Positions 52,890 to 63,372 are shown, counted from the first letter of the stretch. The stretch: 64,000 bases of DNA from Kitasatospora gansuensis (GCF_014203705.1 NZ_JACHJR010000001.1:3162001-3226000); one strand, 5' to 3'. Notes: generated by a model not told the origin, from the sequence alone. Numbers and translations: made by a program.

Positions 52890-54194
52890 TCAGCCGGGCT
52901 CGGGCGCCAGCGCCGCCCGGCGCACGGCGGTCAGGTCGCGCCCCCTGGTCTCGGGCAGCGCCAGCAGGCTGAGCAGCGAGACCAGGCCCACCCCGGCCGT
53001 GTACCAGCCGATCGGGACGGGGGTGCCGTACGCGCTGTTCAGCCGGGTGGCGACCAGCGGCGCGGTGGCCCCGCCGACCACCCCGCCGAGGTTGTAGCCG
53101 AGCGCCACGCCGGTGTACCGCAGCCGGGTCGGGAACAGCTCGGGCAGGTAGCCGGCGACCGGCCCGAAGTGCAGCCCGAGCACCGCCATCGAGCCGATCA
53201 GCGCCACCCCGACCAGCACCGGCCTGGCCGTCTCGAGCAGCGGGAAGAGCAGCAGCGCCCAGCCGACGGCCAGCCCGGTCGTGACGAGCAGGGTCCGCCG
53301 CCGGCCCCAGCGGTCGCCCTGCCCCGCGCTGACCCAGACCATGGCCGCCATGACCACCGACCCGGCCAGCAGCAGACCGAGCACCAGCCCGCTGGCCAGG
53401 CCCAGTTCACTGGTCGCGTAGGCCAGCGCGTACGTGGTGGTCAGGTAGAACAGGGTGTACCCGACCGTGACCGAGAGGCCGCCGAGCAGCACCGTCCGCC
53501 CGTGCTCCCGGAGCAGCTCGACCACCGGCACCCTGGCCCGCTCCGGCTGCTCGCGGAACATCGGCGACTCGGCCACCCGCAGCCGGACGAACAGTCCGAA
53601 CGCCACCAGCGCGGCCGAGGCCAGAAAGGGCACCCGCCAGCCCCACGCGAGGAACGCCGACCGGCTCAGCCCTTCGGAGAGTGCCAGGAAGACCGCGTTC
53701 GCCAGGAAGAAGCCGGCGCACGGCCCGAGCTGGAGGTACCCGCCGTAGCGCCCGCGCCGCCCTGGCGGGGCGTGCTCGGCCAGCAGCAGCGCCGCACCGC
53801 CCCACTCCCCGCCCAGGCCGATGCCCTGACAGAACCTCAGGGAGACCAGCAGCACCGGCGCCCAGATCCCCCAGGCCCCGTAGCCCGGCAGCAGCCCGAC
53901 CAGCGCGGTGGAGCCCCCCATCAGCAGCAACGAGCCGACCAGGGTGGTCTTCCGGCCGAGCCGGTCGCCGTAGTGGCCGAACAGCACCGCCCCGACCGGC
54001 CGGGCCAGGAACGCCACCGCGTACACCGAGAAGGCGGCCAGCAGCCCGCCGGCCGCCCCCAGGGCGGGAAAGAACACCTGGCCGAAGACCAGCGCGGCCG
54101 CCGTCCCGTAGCTGAAGAAGTCGTAGTACTCGATCGTGGTGCCGACCAGGGCGGCCGTCGCCACCCGGCGGAGCGCCGGAGGGGAGGAAGTCAT
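52890..54194 (-). CDS. MHS-family MFS transporter (metabolite:H+ symporter)
   Basis: This is a 434-residue twelve-helix transporter. The start ALVGTTIEYYDFFSYGTAAA and the loop 2-3 motif GHYGDRLGRKTT are typical of the ShiA/KgtP/ProP branch. RFCQGIGLGGEWGGAALLLAE-like sequence in helix 5 also fits MHS proteins. The substrate is likely a small organic acid or betaine but cannot be told. ATG 54194 is chosen because homologues start here; the frame is open for another 31 codons upstream. Confidence 0.92.
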   Translation of the reverse strand: MTSSPPALRRVATAALVGTTIEYYDFFSYGTAAALVFGQVFFPALGAAGGLLAAFSVYAVAFLARPVGAVLFGHYGDRLGRKTTLVGSLLLMGGSTALVGLLPGYGAWGIWAPVLLVSLRFCQGIGLGGEWGGAALLLAEHAPPGRRGRYGGYLQLGPCAGFFLANAVFLALSEGLSRSAFLAWGWRVPFLASAALVAFGLFVRLRVAESPMFREQPERARVPVVELLREHGRTVLLGGLSVTVGYTLFYLTTTYALAYATSELGLASGLVLGLLLAGSVVMAAMVWVSAGQGDRWGRRRTLLVTTGLAVGWALLLFPLLETARPVLVGVALIGSMAVLGLHFGPVAGYLPELFPTRLRYTGVALGYNLGGVVGGATAPLVATRLNSAYGTPVPIGWYTAGVGLVSLLSLLALPETRGRDLTAVRRAALAPEPG

Positions 54195-54340
54195 GACCCC
54201 CACCTTGGGGTCGGCCCGACCGGCCGGGACAGCGGTCAGCCGGGTGATCCGGGAGCGCGGGCCCGGGCGCCCGCCGGGGTGGTGCATGTCCCGGTACCTG
54301 GCGGTATGGTGTGCGCTCCTGGGCAGGAAAGGACGCGGAC

Positions 54341-54529
54341 ATGCAGGAGCTGTTCAGCAATCGAGGTGTCCTCGCGAAAGTCCTCCCCGTGCTCGGCCTG
54401 GCACTCGGATTCTTCCTGCTGGACCTGGGGTTGACGCTCCTTCACGAGGGCGGCTCGATCGCCTGGCCGATACCCGGCGCGGTGGTCGCGGCGGGGTCGC
54501 TCGGGCTGACGGTACGAAGCTTTCGCTGA
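54341..54529 (+). CDS. Small membrane protein, unknown
   Basis: This 62-residue protein has two hydrophobic helices, about 12-32 (VLPVLGLALGFFLLDLGLTL) and 40-58, separated by a short loop. ATG 54341 is preceded by AGGAAAGGA. No family is recognised. It is divergent from the MHS transporter and convergent with the ABC-F gene. Confidence 0.6.
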   Translation: MQELFSNRGVLAKVLPVLGLALGFFLLDLGLTLLHEGGSIAWPIPGAVVAAGSLGLTVRSFR

Positions 54530-54556
54530 CCGTAGGCCCGGAGCGCCTGCCGCGAG

Positions 54557-56350
54557 TTACTCCTGTTCGGCGAGTTCCATCCAGGCGAGCTCGAGCTCCT
54601 CCTTGTCCTCGCGGACCTTGCGGAGCTGGCCGTCCAGCTCCGAGATCTTCGCGAAGTCGGCGGCGTGCTCGGCGAGTTGGGCGTGCAGCTTGGCTTCCTG
54701 GGCGTCCAGCTTGACGATCTGGCGCTCCAGCTTCTGCATCTCCTTCTTGATCGCCCGGCTGTCCCCGGCGGGCTTGGCGGCCGGGGTGGCGAGGGCCGCC
54801 GGGACGGCCTGCTCGGCCATCCGGGCCCGGCGCTCCAGGTACTCGTCGACGCCGTTCGGGAGCATCCGCAGCCGCTTGTCACCGAGCAGCGCGTGCACGG
54901 TGTCGGTGGTCCGCTCGATGAAGAACCGGTCGTGGCTGATCACGACCATCGAGCCCGGCCAGCCGTCCAGCAGGTCTTCCAGCTGGTTGAGGGTCTCGAT
55001 GTCGAGGTCGTTGGTGGGCTCGTCGAGGAAGAGCACGTTGGGCTCGTCCATCAGCAGCCGGAGCAGCTGGAGCCGGCGGCGCTCACCGCCGGAGAGGTCG
55101 CCGACCGGGGTCCACTGCTTGTCCTTGCCGAAGCCGAACTGCTCGCAGAGCTGACCGGCACTCATCTCCCGGCCCTTGCCGAGGTCGACCCGGCCGCGGA
55201 TCTGCTCGACGGCCTGGAGCACCCGGGTGGCCGGGTCCAGCTCGGCGATCTCCTGGGAGAGGTAGGCCAGCTTGACGGTCTTGCCGACCTTGATCACGCC
55301 GGACGCGGGCTGCACGTCGCCCTGGGTGGCGTGGGCAGCCTGCATGGCGCGCAGCAGCGAGGTCTTGCCCGCGCCGTTGACGCCGAGCAGGCCGATCCGC
55401 TCGCCGGGGCCGAGGTTCCAGGTCAGGTCCTCCAGCAGCAGCTTGGGACCGGCCTTGATGGTGACGTTCTCCAGCTCGAAGACCGTCCGGCCGAGGCGGG
55501 CGTTGGCGAACTTCATCAGCTCGCTCTTGTCCCGGGGCTCCGGCACGTCGGCGATCAGGGCGTTGGCGGCCTCGATCCGGTAGCGCGGCTTCGAGGTCCG
55601 GGCGGGGGCACCGCGGCGCAGCCAGGCCAGCTCCTTGCGGGCCAGGTTCTGCCGCTTCTGCTCCTCGGTGGCCTCGGCCCGGGTGCGCTCGGCGCGGGCG
55701 AAGACGTAGTCGGAGTAGCCGCCCTCGTACTCGCGGACCTCGCCGCGCTGGACGTCCCACATCCGGGTGCAGACCTGGTCCAGGAACCACCGGTCGTGGG
55801 TCACGCAGACCAGGCCGGAACGGCGGTTCTGCAGGTGCTTGGCCAGCCAGGCGATGCCCTCGACGTCGAGGTGGTTGGTGGGCTCGTCCAGCACCACCAG
55901 GTCGTGCTCGCCCAGCAGCAGCTGGGCCAGCGCGATCCGGCGGCGCTCACCACCGGAGAGCGGGCCGATCACGGTGTCCAGGCCCTCGGCGAAGCCGGGC
56001 AGGTCGAGACCGCCGAACAGGCCCTGGATGATGTCGCGGATCCGGGAGTCGCCGAGCCACTCGTGGTCGGCCCGGCCGGCGATGACCTCCTGCCGGATGG
56101 TCGCCTTCGGGTCCAGCGAGTCGTGCTGAGTGAGCACCGCCAGCTGCAGGCCGCCGGAGTGGGTGATCCGGCCGCTGTCCGGCTCCTCGAGCTTGGCGAG
56201 CATCCGGATCAGCGTGGTCTTGCCGTCGCCGTTGCGCCCGACCACACCGATCCGGTCCCCCTCGCTGACGCCGAGGGTGACCCCGTCGAGCAGGGCCCGG
56301 GTTCCGTAGACCTTGCTGACGGACTCGATGGTGGCGAGGTTGACGGCCAC
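54557..56350 (-). CDS. ABC-F family ATPase (Uup-like)
   Basis: This is a 597-residue soluble protein with two ABC cassettes and no membrane domain. Walker A motifs are GVVGRNGDGKTTL and GLLGVNGAGKTSLL, and both signatures read LSGGERRRxxL. The intercassette linker (about 240-300) is charged and helical, and a C-terminal coiled coil (about 530-597) resembles the Uup type. ABC-F proteins act on ribosomes; some give antibiotic resistance, but the C-terminal coil favours a housekeeping role. It starts at GTG 56350. Confidence 0.94.
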   Translation of the reverse strand: MAVNLATIESVSKVYGTRALLDGVTLGVSEGDRIGVVGRNGDGKTTLIRMLAKLEEPDSGRITHSGGLQLAVLTQHDSLDPKATIRQEVIAGRADHEWLGDSRIRDIIQGLFGGLDLPGFAEGLDTVIGPLSGGERRRIALAQLLLGEHDLVVLDEPTNHLDVEGIAWLAKHLQNRRSGLVCVTHDRWFLDQVCTRMWDVQRGEVREYEGGYSDYVFARAERTRAEATEEQKRQNLARKELAWLRRGAPARTSKPRYRIEAANALIADVPEPRDKSELMKFANARLGRTVFELENVTIKAGPKLLLEDLTWNLGPGERIGLLGVNGAGKTSLLRAMQAAHATQGDVQPASGVIKVGKTVKLAYLSQEIAELDPATRVLQAVEQIRGRVDLGKGREMSAGQLCEQFGFGKDKQWTPVGDLSGGERRRLQLLRLLMDEPNVLFLDEPTNDLDIETLNQLEDLLDGWPGSMVVISHDRFFIERTTDTVHALLGDKRLRMLPNGVDEYLERRARMAEQAVPAALATPAAKPAGDSRAIKKEMQKLERQIVKLDAQEAKLHAQLAEHAADFAKISELDGQLRKVREDKEELELAWMELAEQE

Positions 56351-56416
56351 TGCAGCTGCGCTCCTGGAACTAGAGGGCCCGGGAGATGTCCCGAGGCCTC
56401 CAGAGTAGTGGGGCGC

Positions 56417-57403
56417 TCAGTAGGCGCTGTCCAGCCGGTCGCGCTGCTCGGCCGACAGCTCCAGGTCGAGGGCGGCCAGGCTCTCGTCCAGCTGGGCCAC
56501 CGAGGAGGCGCCGACCAGCGGGATCACCGGGATCTCGCCGCCGAGCAGCCAGGCCAGCACCACCTGGTTGTGGGTGGCCCCGGTCTCCGCCGCCACCTCG
56601 TCGAGCACGGTCCGGCGGGCCCGGGTGCCCGCGTGGTCGAAGGCCGGGCCGAGCGGCTTGTCCGGGCGGGTGTAGCCGCCGCCGAGCAGCGGCGAGTACG
56701 CCACCAGGGTGAGCGCCGGGTCCTCCCGGACATAGCTGAGCAGGTCGCCGTTGACCACGCCCTGGTCGCCGTCGGCGGTGAGCGCGCCCGGCAGGTCGGC
56801 CCGGCGGCGGAAGTAGCTGTGGCTGTACTGGAGCACCTCGTACCCCGGCAGCCCAGCCCGCGCGGCCAGGTTGCGCGCCCGCTCGACCCGCCAGGACCAG
56901 TGGTTGCTGACGCCCAGCAGGCCAACCGTGCCCTCGTTCACCAGAGCGCCGAAGCCCTCGACGGTCTCGGCCAGCGGCACGGTCGGGTCCTCGACGTGCG
57001 CGTACAGCAGGTCCAGCTTCTCCACCCCGAGCCGCTGTCGGCTGCCCTCGGCCTCCGCCCGGATCGCCTGCGCGGACAGGCCCTCGCGGTTCTCCACGTA
57101 GCCGGTGCCGGCCGCCTTCGGGCGGGCGCCGAGCTTGGTGGCGATCACCACCTGGTCGGTGATGCCCCGGCTGCGGCGCCAGCGGCCGAGCAGTTCCTCG
57201 CTGGCGCCGCCCCGGCTGTCGTCGATCCAGTAGGCGTAGTTGTTGGAGGTGTCGATGAAGGTGCCGCCCGCCTCGACGTAGCGGTCCAGGACCGCGAAGG
57301 CGGTCGCCTCGTCGGTGCGCGTGCCGAACAGCATCGCGCCCAGGCTGAGCGCGCTGACCTCGCAGCGGGTCTTCGGGTCGGTGCCGATCGTGCGGTACTG
57401 CAT
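56417..57403 (-). CDS. Aldo/keto reductase
   Basis: This is a 328-residue NADPH-dependent TIM-barrel reductase. The catalytic set is visible: Asp in TFIDTSNNYAYWID, Tyr nearby, Lys in VVIATKLGA and a His replacement region in YAHVEDPTVP. The C-terminal cofactor segment IPLVGASSVAQLDESL is intact. The substrate is unknown. It is driven by a promoter with a 19-bp spacer and a central palindrome, typical of MerR-type control and often linked to reactive aldehydes or oxidants. Confidence 0.92.
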   Translation of the reverse strand: MQYRTIGTDPKTRCEVSALSLGAMLFGTRTDEATAFAVLDRYVEAGGTFIDTSNNYAYWIDDSRGGASEELLGRWRRSRGITDQVVIATKLGARPKAAGTGYVENREGLSAQAIRAEAEGSRQRLGVEKLDLLYAHVEDPTVPLAETVEGFGALVNEGTVGLLGVSNHWSWRVERARNLAARAGLPGYEVLQYSHSYFRRRADLPGALTADGDQGVVNGDLLSYVREDPALTLVAYSPLLGGGYTRPDKPLGPAFDHAGTRARRTVLDEVAAETGATHNQVVLAWLLGGEIPVIPLVGASSVAQLDESLAALDLELSAEQRDRLDSAY

Positions 57404-57450
57404 GCCAGTCTCCCCGTCTCACGGCCCGTCAACTGCGGGCGCTGATCAGG

Positions 57451-57481
57451 AGTCTGGATTCTGGAGTGCACTCCAGGTCAA
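57451..57481 (-). promoter_or_regulatory. MerR-type promoter of the aldo/keto reductase
   Basis: On the minus strand TTGACC and CAGACT are 19 bp apart, too far for ordinary RNA polymerase recognition. The perfect palindrome CTGGAGTGCACTCCAG (57461-57476) fills most of the spacer. This is the standard layout of MerR-family activated promoters. The -35 box overlaps the end of ispE. No MerR gene is in the window. Confidence 0.75.
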
Positions 57482-58395
57482 CTGGTCTGGACCGCAGCCC
57501 CCGGCACCGGGCCGTACGTGACGTGCGCGGCCCGGCAGGTGCCGGAGGCCAGCAGCGCCGCGGCGACCGCCTCGGCGGTGACCGCGTCCGCCACCAGGAA
57601 CGCCGTGGTCGGGCCCGAGCCCGAGACCAGCGCGGCCAGCGCACCCGCCTCGGTACCGGCCCGCAGGGTGTCGGCCAGCGAGGGGCGGAGCGAGACGGCG
57701 GCGGCCTGCAGGTCGTTGGTCAGCGCCTTGGCCAGCATGACCGGGTCACCGGCGGCCAGCGCGTCCAGCAGCGCCGGGTCGGCGTCCGGGGTGGCCACCT
57801 CGGCCTCGGTGCAGCCCGTACCGGCCTCGATCCGCAGGCGGTCGCACTCGCGGAACACGGCCGGGGTGGAGAGCCCGCCGTCGGCCACCGCGAAGACCCA
57901 GTGGAACGTCCCGGTGACCGGCAGCGGCGCCAGGATCTCGCCCCGGCCGCGGCCCAGCGCGACCCCGCCGAGCAGCGCGAACGGCACGTCCGAGCCCAGC
58001 TCGGCAGCCAACACGTTCAGCACCCCGGCCGGGGTGTCCAGGCCCCACAGCGCGTCGCAGGCGACCAGTGCGGCCGCCCCGTCGGCGCTGCCGCCCGCCA
58101 TGCCGCCCGCGACCGGGATGGCCTTGTCGATGTGCAGCGCGACGTTCGGCTCGATGCCGTGATGGGCGGCCAGCAGCCGGGCCGCGCGGGCGGCCAGGTT
58201 GCTGTCGTCCAGCGGGACCGCGGCGGCGTCGGGTCCGGTGCAGGTCAGCGTGACGCCCTCGCCGTGACGGGCCGTCACCTCGTCGCCGAGGGCGACCGCG
58301 AAGAACACGTTGGCCAGGTCGTGGAAGCCGTCGGCCCGCAGGCCGCCGACGCCCAGCTGCACGTTGACCTTGGCGGGCACCCGTACCTTGATCAC
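57478..58395 (-). CDS. ispE: 4-diphosphocytidyl-2-C-methyl-D-erythritol kinase
   Basis: IspE phosphorylates CDP-ME in the MEP isoprenoid pathway. It has 305 residues and a GHMP fold. [16 protein letters not shown] starts the fold, the ATP loop is [20 protein letters not shown], and [12 protein letters not shown] is the third motif. GTG 58395 overlaps the rsmA stop (GTGA). The rsmA-ispE pairing is standard in actinobacteria. Confidence 0.96.
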   Translation of the reverse strand: MIKVRVPAKVNVQLGVGGLRADGFHDLANVFFAVALGDEVTARHGEGVTLTCTGPDAAAVPLDDSNLAARAARLLAAHHGIEPNVALHIDKAIPVAGGMAGGSADGAAALVACDALWGLDTPAGVLNVLAAELGSDVPFALLGGVALGRGRGEILAPLPVTGTFHWVFAVADGGLSTPAVFRECDRLRIEAGTGCTEAEVATPDADPALLDALAAGDPVMLAKALTNDLQAAAVSLRPSLADTLRAGTEAGALAALVSGSGPTTAFLVADAVTAEAVAAALLASGTCRAAHVTYGPVPGAAVQTS

Positions 58396-59273
58396 TGCTC
58401 GCCCTTCGGCTTGTGCTCGGCGATCGCGGCGAACTGCTCCACCGTCAGCATCTCGCCGCGCAGCTTGTGGTCGATCCCGGCGGCGGCGAGCGCCTGCTCG
58501 GCCCCGGCCGGGGAGCCCGCCCAGCCGGCCAGCGCGGCCCGCAGGGTCTTGCGGCGCTGCGCGAAGGCGGCGTCCACCACGGCGAACACCTCCTTGCGGG
58601 TGGCGGTGGTCTGCGGCGGCTGACGGCGGATCAGCGAGACCAGCCCGGAGTCGACGTTCGGCGCGGGCCAGAAGACGTTCCGGCCGATCGCCCCGGCCCG
58701 CTTCACCTCGGCGTACCAGTTGGCCTTGACCGAGGGCACCCCGTACACCTTGTTGCCCGGCTTGGCGGCCAGCCGGTCGGCGACCTCGCTCTGCACCATC
58801 ACCAGCGTGCGTTCGATGGTCGGGAAGGTGGCCAGCATGTGCAGCAGCACCGGCACGGCGACGTTGTACGGCAGGTTGGCGACCAGCGCGGTGGGCGGCG
58901 GGCCCGGCAGCTCGGTGACCTCCATCGCGTCGCTGAGCACCAGGTCGAAGTCCTTGACCCGCTCCGGCAGCCGGGCCGCCACCGTGGTCGGCAGGTGCTT
59001 CGCCAGCAGCGGGTCGATCTCCACCGCCGTGACGTGCTTCGCCACCTCCAGCAGCGCCAGCGTCAGCGACCCGAGCCCGGGCCCGACCTCGACCACCACG
59101 TCCTCGGCCGTCACCCCGCCCGCCCGGACGATCCGGCGCACGGTGTTGCCGTCGATGACGAAGTTCTGCCCGCGCTGCTTGGTGGGCTTCACCCCGAGCG
59201 TGGCGGCCAGCTCACGGATGTCGGAGGCGCCGAGCAGGAAGCTGTCGGCCGTGGGGGTGGGGTCGCTGTTCAC
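58392..59273 (-). CDS. rsmA: 16S rRNA dimethyladenosine transferase
   Basis: RsmA (KsgA) dimethylates A1518 and A1519 of 16S rRNA. It has 293 residues. [20 protein letters not shown], the SAM motif [18 protein letters not shown] and the catalytic [12 protein letters not shown] are intact. The GTG start at 59273 has only a weak ribosome site. It lies between tatD and ispE in a tight operon. Confidence 0.96.
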   Translation of the reverse strand: MNSDPTPTADSFLLGASDIRELAATLGVKPTKQRGQNFVIDGNTVRRIVRAGGVTAEDVVVEVGPGLGSLTLALLEVAKHVTAVEIDPLLAKHLPTTVAARLPERVKDFDLVLSDAMEVTELPGPPPTALVANLPYNVAVPVLLHMLATFPTIERTLVMVQSEVADRLAAKPGNKVYGVPSVKANWYAEVKRAGAIGRNVFWPAPNVDSGLVSLIRRQPPQTTATRKEVFAVVDAAFAQRRKTLRAALAGWAGSPAGAEQALAAAGIDHKLRGEMLTVEQFAAIAEHKPKGEQ

Positions 59274-59293
59274 CCTGCAAGGATACGAGCCGA

Positions 59294-60163
59294 TCAGTAC
59301 CCGAAGGCGCGGGCCGTGTTGGCGGCGATCGCGGTGGCGAGGCCGTCGTCGGAGAGGCCGAGGGTGGCCGCCATCGAGCGCAGGGTCACCGGGATCAGGT
59401 ACGGGGCGTTGGGGCGGCCGCGGTACGGGTGCGGGGTGAGGAACGGGGCGTCGGTCTCGATCAGCACCCGGTCGAGGGGGGTGGCCAGCAGGGCGTCCCG
59501 GAGGGGCTGGTTGGCCTTGAAGGTGACCGGGCCCGCGAAGGAGAGGTACCAGCCGTGCTCGGCGCAGACCTTTGCCATCTCGGCGTCGCCGGAGTAGCAG
59601 TGGAAGACGGTGCGCTCGGGGGCGCCCTCGGTCAGCAGCACGTCGATGACGTCGTCGTGCGCCTCCCGGTCGTGGATCACCAGGGCCTTGCCGTGCCGCT
59701 TGGCGATCTCGATGTGCCGGCGGAACGACTCCTTCTGGATGTCGACGCCCTCGGGCCCGGTCCGGAAGTAGTCCAGGCCGGTCTCGCCGACCGCGAGCAC
59801 CTGCGGGAGGGCGGCGAGCCGGTCTATCTCGGCGAGCGCCGCCTCCAGCGCGGGCGAGCCACCGGGCTCCCGGCGCTGCCCGGACCACCCGTCCGGGTCG
59901 CCGAGCACCAGCCGGGGCGCCTCGTTGGGGTGCAGCGCCACGGCGGCGTGGACCTGCTCGAACTCCGCCGCCAGCTCGGCCGCCCAGCGGGAGCCGGCCA
60001 CGTCGCAGCCGACCTGGACCACGGTGGTCACCCCCACCGAGGCGGCCTTGGCCAGGCTCTCGGCGGGGGTGCCGGACTGCATGTCCAGGTGGGTGTGCGA
60101 GTCGGCGACCGGCACCCCGAGGGGGACGGGCAGCGGCGGCGGGGTCGAGCGGTCGTCGGCCAT
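59294..60163 (-). CDS. tatD: TatD-family metal-dependent DNase
   Basis: This is a 289-residue TIM-barrel hydrolase. Metal ligands are seen in [42 protein letters not shown] and [12 protein letters not shown]. TatD proteins act as 3'-5' DNases or D-aminoacyl-tRNA-related hydrolases. ATG 60163 overlaps the metG stop in a TGATG arrangement, so translation is coupled. Confidence 0.95.
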   Translation of the reverse strand: MADDRSTPPPLPVPLGVPVADSHTHLDMQSGTPAESLAKAASVGVTTVVQVGCDVAGSRWAAELAAEFEQVHAAVALHPNEAPRLVLGDPDGWSGQRREPGGSPALEAALAEIDRLAALPQVLAVGETGLDYFRTGPEGVDIQKESFRRHIEIAKRHGKALVIHDREAHDDVIDVLLTEGAPERTVFHCYSGDAEMAKVCAEHGWYLSFAGPVTFKANQPLRDALLATPLDRVLIETDAPFLTPHPYRGRPNAPYLIPVTLRSMAATLGLSDDGLATAIAANTARAFGY

Positions 60164-61782
60164 CAGGCGGCGGGCTTCTCTTCCAGGCGGGGGAACAGGA
60201 TCTCGCCCTTGGTCACCGTGGCGCCCACCGGCAGGCGGCCCCAGTCGGCGACGGTGGCGATGGTCTGCGCGGCCAGCGGGCCGAGCTCCGGCTCCGCGCC
60301 GAGCGACTCCCAGAGCTTCTCGGCGGTGGCCGGCATCAGCGGGTTGAGCAGCACGGCGGTCGCCCGCAGCGCCTCGGCGGCGGTGTACAGGATGGTCGCG
60401 AGACGGGCCTGACCCTCCTCCGAGGTGTCCTTGGCGACCTTCCACGGCTCCTGCTCGGTGAGGTAGCCGTTGACCTGCTTGATGAACTCGAAGACGGCCG
60501 CGATGCCGCCCGCGAAGTCCAGCTCCTCGCCGATCTTGCGGTCCGCGACCTGAGTGGCCGTCACCAGCCCGTCCGCGACCGCCTGCTCGGCGGCACCGGC
60601 CGCGGTGGCGGCGGGCAGCGAGCCCTCGTAGTACTTGCCGACCATGGCCGCCACCCGGGAGGCCAGGTTGCCGAAGTCGTTGGCCAGCTCGGAGGTGTAC
60701 CGGGCGGAGAAGTCCTCCCAGGAGAACGAGCCGTCGGTGCCGAACGGGATCGCCCGCAGGAAGTAGTAGCGGTACGCGTCCACCCCGAAGTGCGAGGTGA
60801 GCTGCTGCGGGGAGATGCCGGTCAGGTTCGACTTGGACATCTTCTCGCCGCCGACCATCAGCCAGCCGTTGGCGACCACCCGCTTCGGCAGCGGCAGCCC
60901 CGCGGCCATCAGCATGGCCGGCCAGATCACCGCGTGGAACCGCAGGATGTCCTTGCCCACCAGGTGCACCGAGGCCGGCCACAGCTCGGCGAACCGCTCC
61001 GGGTCGGCGCCGTACCCGGCGGCGGTGATGTAGTTCTGCAGCGCGTCCACCCAGACGTACAGGACGTGCTTCTCGTCCCAGGGCAGCGGGACGCCCCAGT
61101 TGAAGGTGGAGCGGGAGATCGACAGGTCCTTGAGGTCCTGCTCGACGAACCGCAGCACCTCGTTGCGGGCCGAGGCCGGGGCGATGAAGTCGGGGTTCTG
61201 GGCGTAGAACTCCAGCAGCTTCGGGCCGTACGCGGAGAGGCGGAAGAAGTAGTTCTCCTCCTCCAGCCACTCGACCGGCTTCTTGTGCACCGGGCAGAGC
61301 TTCTCGTCCTCGGTGGCGCCCGGCAGCAGCTCGCCGGGGATCTTGTACTCCTCGCAGCCGACGCAGTACGGGCCCTCGTAGCCGCCCTTGTAGATCTCGC
61401 CCTTGTCGAACAGGTCCTGGACGAACTCCTGGACCCGGTCGGTGTGCCGCTGCTGGGTGGTGCGGATGAAGTCGTCGTTGGCGATGTTCAGGTGCTGCCA
61501 GAGCGGCTTCCACTCCTGCTCGACCAGCCGGTCGCACCACTCCTGCGGAGTGACGTTGTTGGCGTCCGCCGTGCGCATGATCTTCTGGCCGTGCTCGTCG
61601 GTACCGGTCAGGTACCACACCTTCTCCCCGCGCTGGCGGTGCCAGCGCGTGAGGACGTCCCCGGCGACGGTGGTGTACGCGTGGCCCAGGTGCGGGCGAT
61701 CGTTCACGTAGTAGATCGGGGTGGTGACGTAGTAGGCCGAGTTCGATGCCTCGGTGGTGCTGTGGTCTGCAGTGGCCGCCAT
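60163..61782 (-). CDS. metG: Methionyl-tRNA synthetase
   Basis: MetG charges tRNA-Met. It has 539 residues, the form without a C-terminal tRNA-binding domain. The HIGH box is HLGHAYT and KMSKS is present as KMSKSNLTG. The zinc knuckle region begins [12 protein letters not shown] and ends [12 protein letters not shown]. It heads the metG-tatD-rsmA-ispE run on the minus strand. ATG 61782 starts it. Confidence 0.97.
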   Translation of the reverse strand: MAATADHSTTEASNSAYYVTTPIYYVNDRPHLGHAYTTVAGDVLTRWHRQRGEKVWYLTGTDEHGQKIMRTADANNVTPQEWCDRLVEQEWKPLWQHLNIANDDFIRTTQQRHTDRVQEFVQDLFDKGEIYKGGYEGPYCVGCEEYKIPGELLPGATEDEKLCPVHKKPVEWLEEENYFFRLSAYGPKLLEFYAQNPDFIAPASARNEVLRFVEQDLKDLSISRSTFNWGVPLPWDEKHVLYVWVDALQNYITAAGYGADPERFAELWPASVHLVGKDILRFHAVIWPAMLMAAGLPLPKRVVANGWLMVGGEKMSKSNLTGISPQQLTSHFGVDAYRYYFLRAIPFGTDGSFSWEDFSARYTSELANDFGNLASRVAAMVGKYYEGSLPAATAAGAAEQAVADGLVTATQVADRKIGEELDFAGGIAAVFEFIKQVNGYLTEQEPWKVAKDTSEEGQARLATILYTAAEALRATAVLLNPLMPATAEKLWESLGAEPELGPLAAQTIATVADWGRLPVGATVTKGEILFPRLEEKPAA

Positions 61783-61806
61783 GGTCGGAAATCTTAGCGG
61801 CGCGAA

Positions 61807-61844
61807 GGAACCACCCTCGACTCGATTAGCTCGGGGGTGGTCCC
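61807..61844 (-). terminator. Terminator of the zinc-ribbon gene
   Basis: GGAACCACCCTCGA and TCGGGGGTGGTCCC form a 14-bp stem with two imperfect pairs and a 10-nt loop, between the zinc-ribbon gene and metG. Confidence 0.65.
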
Positions 61845-61858
61845 TGTCGCTGGGCGGA

Positions 61859-62272
61859 TCAGGCCGCGCGGCCGAACAGCGAGCGGAGCCAGGTGCCGAA
61901 CGAGCGGTGCGGCAGCCGGGTGCGCGGCTGGTCCGGCTCGGCGCGGCCGGCGTAGCCCGGGGCGTGGTGCCAGGAGTGCTCGGCCGTGGCGACCCGGCCC
62001 TCCCGCATGATCCGGACGGTGTGCCCGCCGCAGCCCGGGCAGGTCGGCTTCAGCAGCGGCGAGGGCACCCGGACGCCGTTGGCGTGGTACTCGATCACCG
62101 TGTGCCCGTCCCGGGCCACGTGGTGCTCGATCCGGTAGCCCTGCTCCCACCCGTAGCCGCAGCTCAGGCAGGCGAACGAGTACGCCTCACGGACGGTCTC
62201 CACCGGCGCGTGCGGCCCGGTCGTGCTCAGCGTGTGGTCCGGGTTCGTCGGACTGCCGATCGTGTCGCTCAT
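61859..62272 (-). CDS. Zinc-ribbon protein, unknown
   Basis: This is a 137-residue protein with two cysteine pairs, C-LSC in YSFACLSCGYGWEQGY and C-PGC in KPTCPGCGGHTVRI, spaced about 40 residues apart like a zinc ribbon. A beta-rich stretch between them (IEHHVARDGHTVIEYHANG) contains several His. The C-terminus is basic and ends SFGTWLRSLFGRAA. Similar genes occur near metG in streptomycetes with no assigned function. ATG 62272 is preceded by GGGAG. Confidence 0.78.
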   Translation of the reverse strand: MSDTIGSPTNPDHTLSTTGPHAPVETVREAYSFACLSCGYGWEQGYRIEHHVARDGHTVIEYHANGVRVPSPLLKPTCPGCGGHTVRIMREGRVATAEHSWHHAPGYAGRAEPDQPRTRLPHRSFGTWLRSLFGRAA

Positions 62273-62477
62273 GGCCGTCTCCCAGCGCCCGCCGGGCGTT
62301 CGCCCGGCTCGGGTCTTTCCATCCCAGGGAATGCCCGGGGCCCGCACTCCGCCAACCGGGTTTCCGAAGCTTGGCTCCGAATTGGGAAGGCCTGTACGAC
62401 AACCGGGTCAAAGCTTCAACAAGCCATGGCTTTACGGAGTGCTTCCTCCAAGGTACGCGCGTGTCCGGCAGCCCGCG

Positions 62478-63326
62478 TCAGCTGCCGTGTTTGGCCGCCA
62501 CCACCGCGTCGAAGACCTCTCGCTTCTGCAGTCCGAGCTCGGCCGCGACCGCGGCGATCGCCTCCTTGCGACGTTCACCCGCCTCTTGCTCCCTCAGGGT
62601 GACCAGCCGGGCCAGCTCGGCCGGCGTGTGCTCCTGCGGCGCGGCCGGCGGGGCACCCGCCACCACCACGGTGATCTCGCCCCGGACGCCGTCGGCGGCC
62701 CAGGCGGCCAGCTCGGCCAGACCGCCGCGCTTGATCTCCTCGTACGTCTTGGTCAGCTCGCGGCAGACGGCGGCGGGGCGGTCGGCCCCGAAGGCGTCCG
62801 CCATCGCGGCCAGCGACTCGGCGATCCGGTGCGGGGCCTCGAAGAACACCATCGTGCGCGGTTCGGCCTTGAGCTCGGCCAGCGTCCGGGCCCGGTCACC
62901 GTTCTTCCGGGGCAGGAAGCCCTCGAAGGTGAACCGGTCGACGGGGAGGCCGGACAGTGCCAGGGCGGTGAGCACGGCGGACGGTCCCGGCACGGCGGTG
63001 ACCTTGATCCCGACCGCCACGGCGGCGTCCACCAGCCGGTAGCCCGGGTCCGAGACGGACGGCATCCCCGCGTCGGTGACCAGCAGCACCCGGGCGCCGT
63101 TCTGCAGCGCCTCGACCAGCTCCGGGGTCCGGCCCACCTCGTTGCCCTCGAAGTACGACAGCACCCGGCCGGTCGGGGTCACCCCGAGCGCCTGGGTCAG
63201 CCGGCGGAGGCGGCGGGTGTCCTCCGCCGCGATCACGTCGGCGGTGGCCAGCTCGGTGAGCAGCCGGGGCGGCGCGTCCGAGACGTCGCCGATGGGGGTT
63301 CCTGCGAGCACGAGTACGCCTGTCAC
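62478..63326 (-). CDS. rsmI: 16S rRNA (cytidine-1402-2'-O)-methyltransferase
   Basis: RsmI methylates C1402 in the ribosomal P site. It has 282 residues with a tetrapyrrole-methylase fold. GVLVLAGTPIGDVSDAPPR opens it, IAAEDTRRLRRL and VTDAGMPSVSDPGYRLV are the substrate and SAM motifs, and KVTAVPGPSAVLTAL is conserved. GTG 63326 follows GGAGG; an in-frame upstream start at 63404 lacks one. Confidence 0.96.
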   Translation of the reverse strand: MTGVLVLAGTPIGDVSDAPPRLLTELATADVIAAEDTRRLRRLTQALGVTPTGRVLSYFEGNEVGRTPELVEALQNGARVLLVTDAGMPSVSDPGYRLVDAAVAVGIKVTAVPGPSAVLTALALSGLPVDRFTFEGFLPRKNGDRARTLAELKAEPRTMVFFEAPHRIAESLAAMADAFGADRPAAVCRELTKTYEEIKRGGLAELAAWAADGVRGEITVVVAGAPPAAPQEHTPAELARLVTLREQEAGERRKEAIAAVAAELGLQKREVFDAVVAAKHGS

Positions 63327-63372
63327 GCACCCATCCTCCCAGCTCTTGGCAGGACGCTCAGCCACGTGAGAC

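Noticed and set aside
57481..57496. DasR-like site (ACTGGTCTGGACC)
   Set aside because: It matches only part of the dre consensus and encodes the last codons of ispE, so coding constraint explains it.
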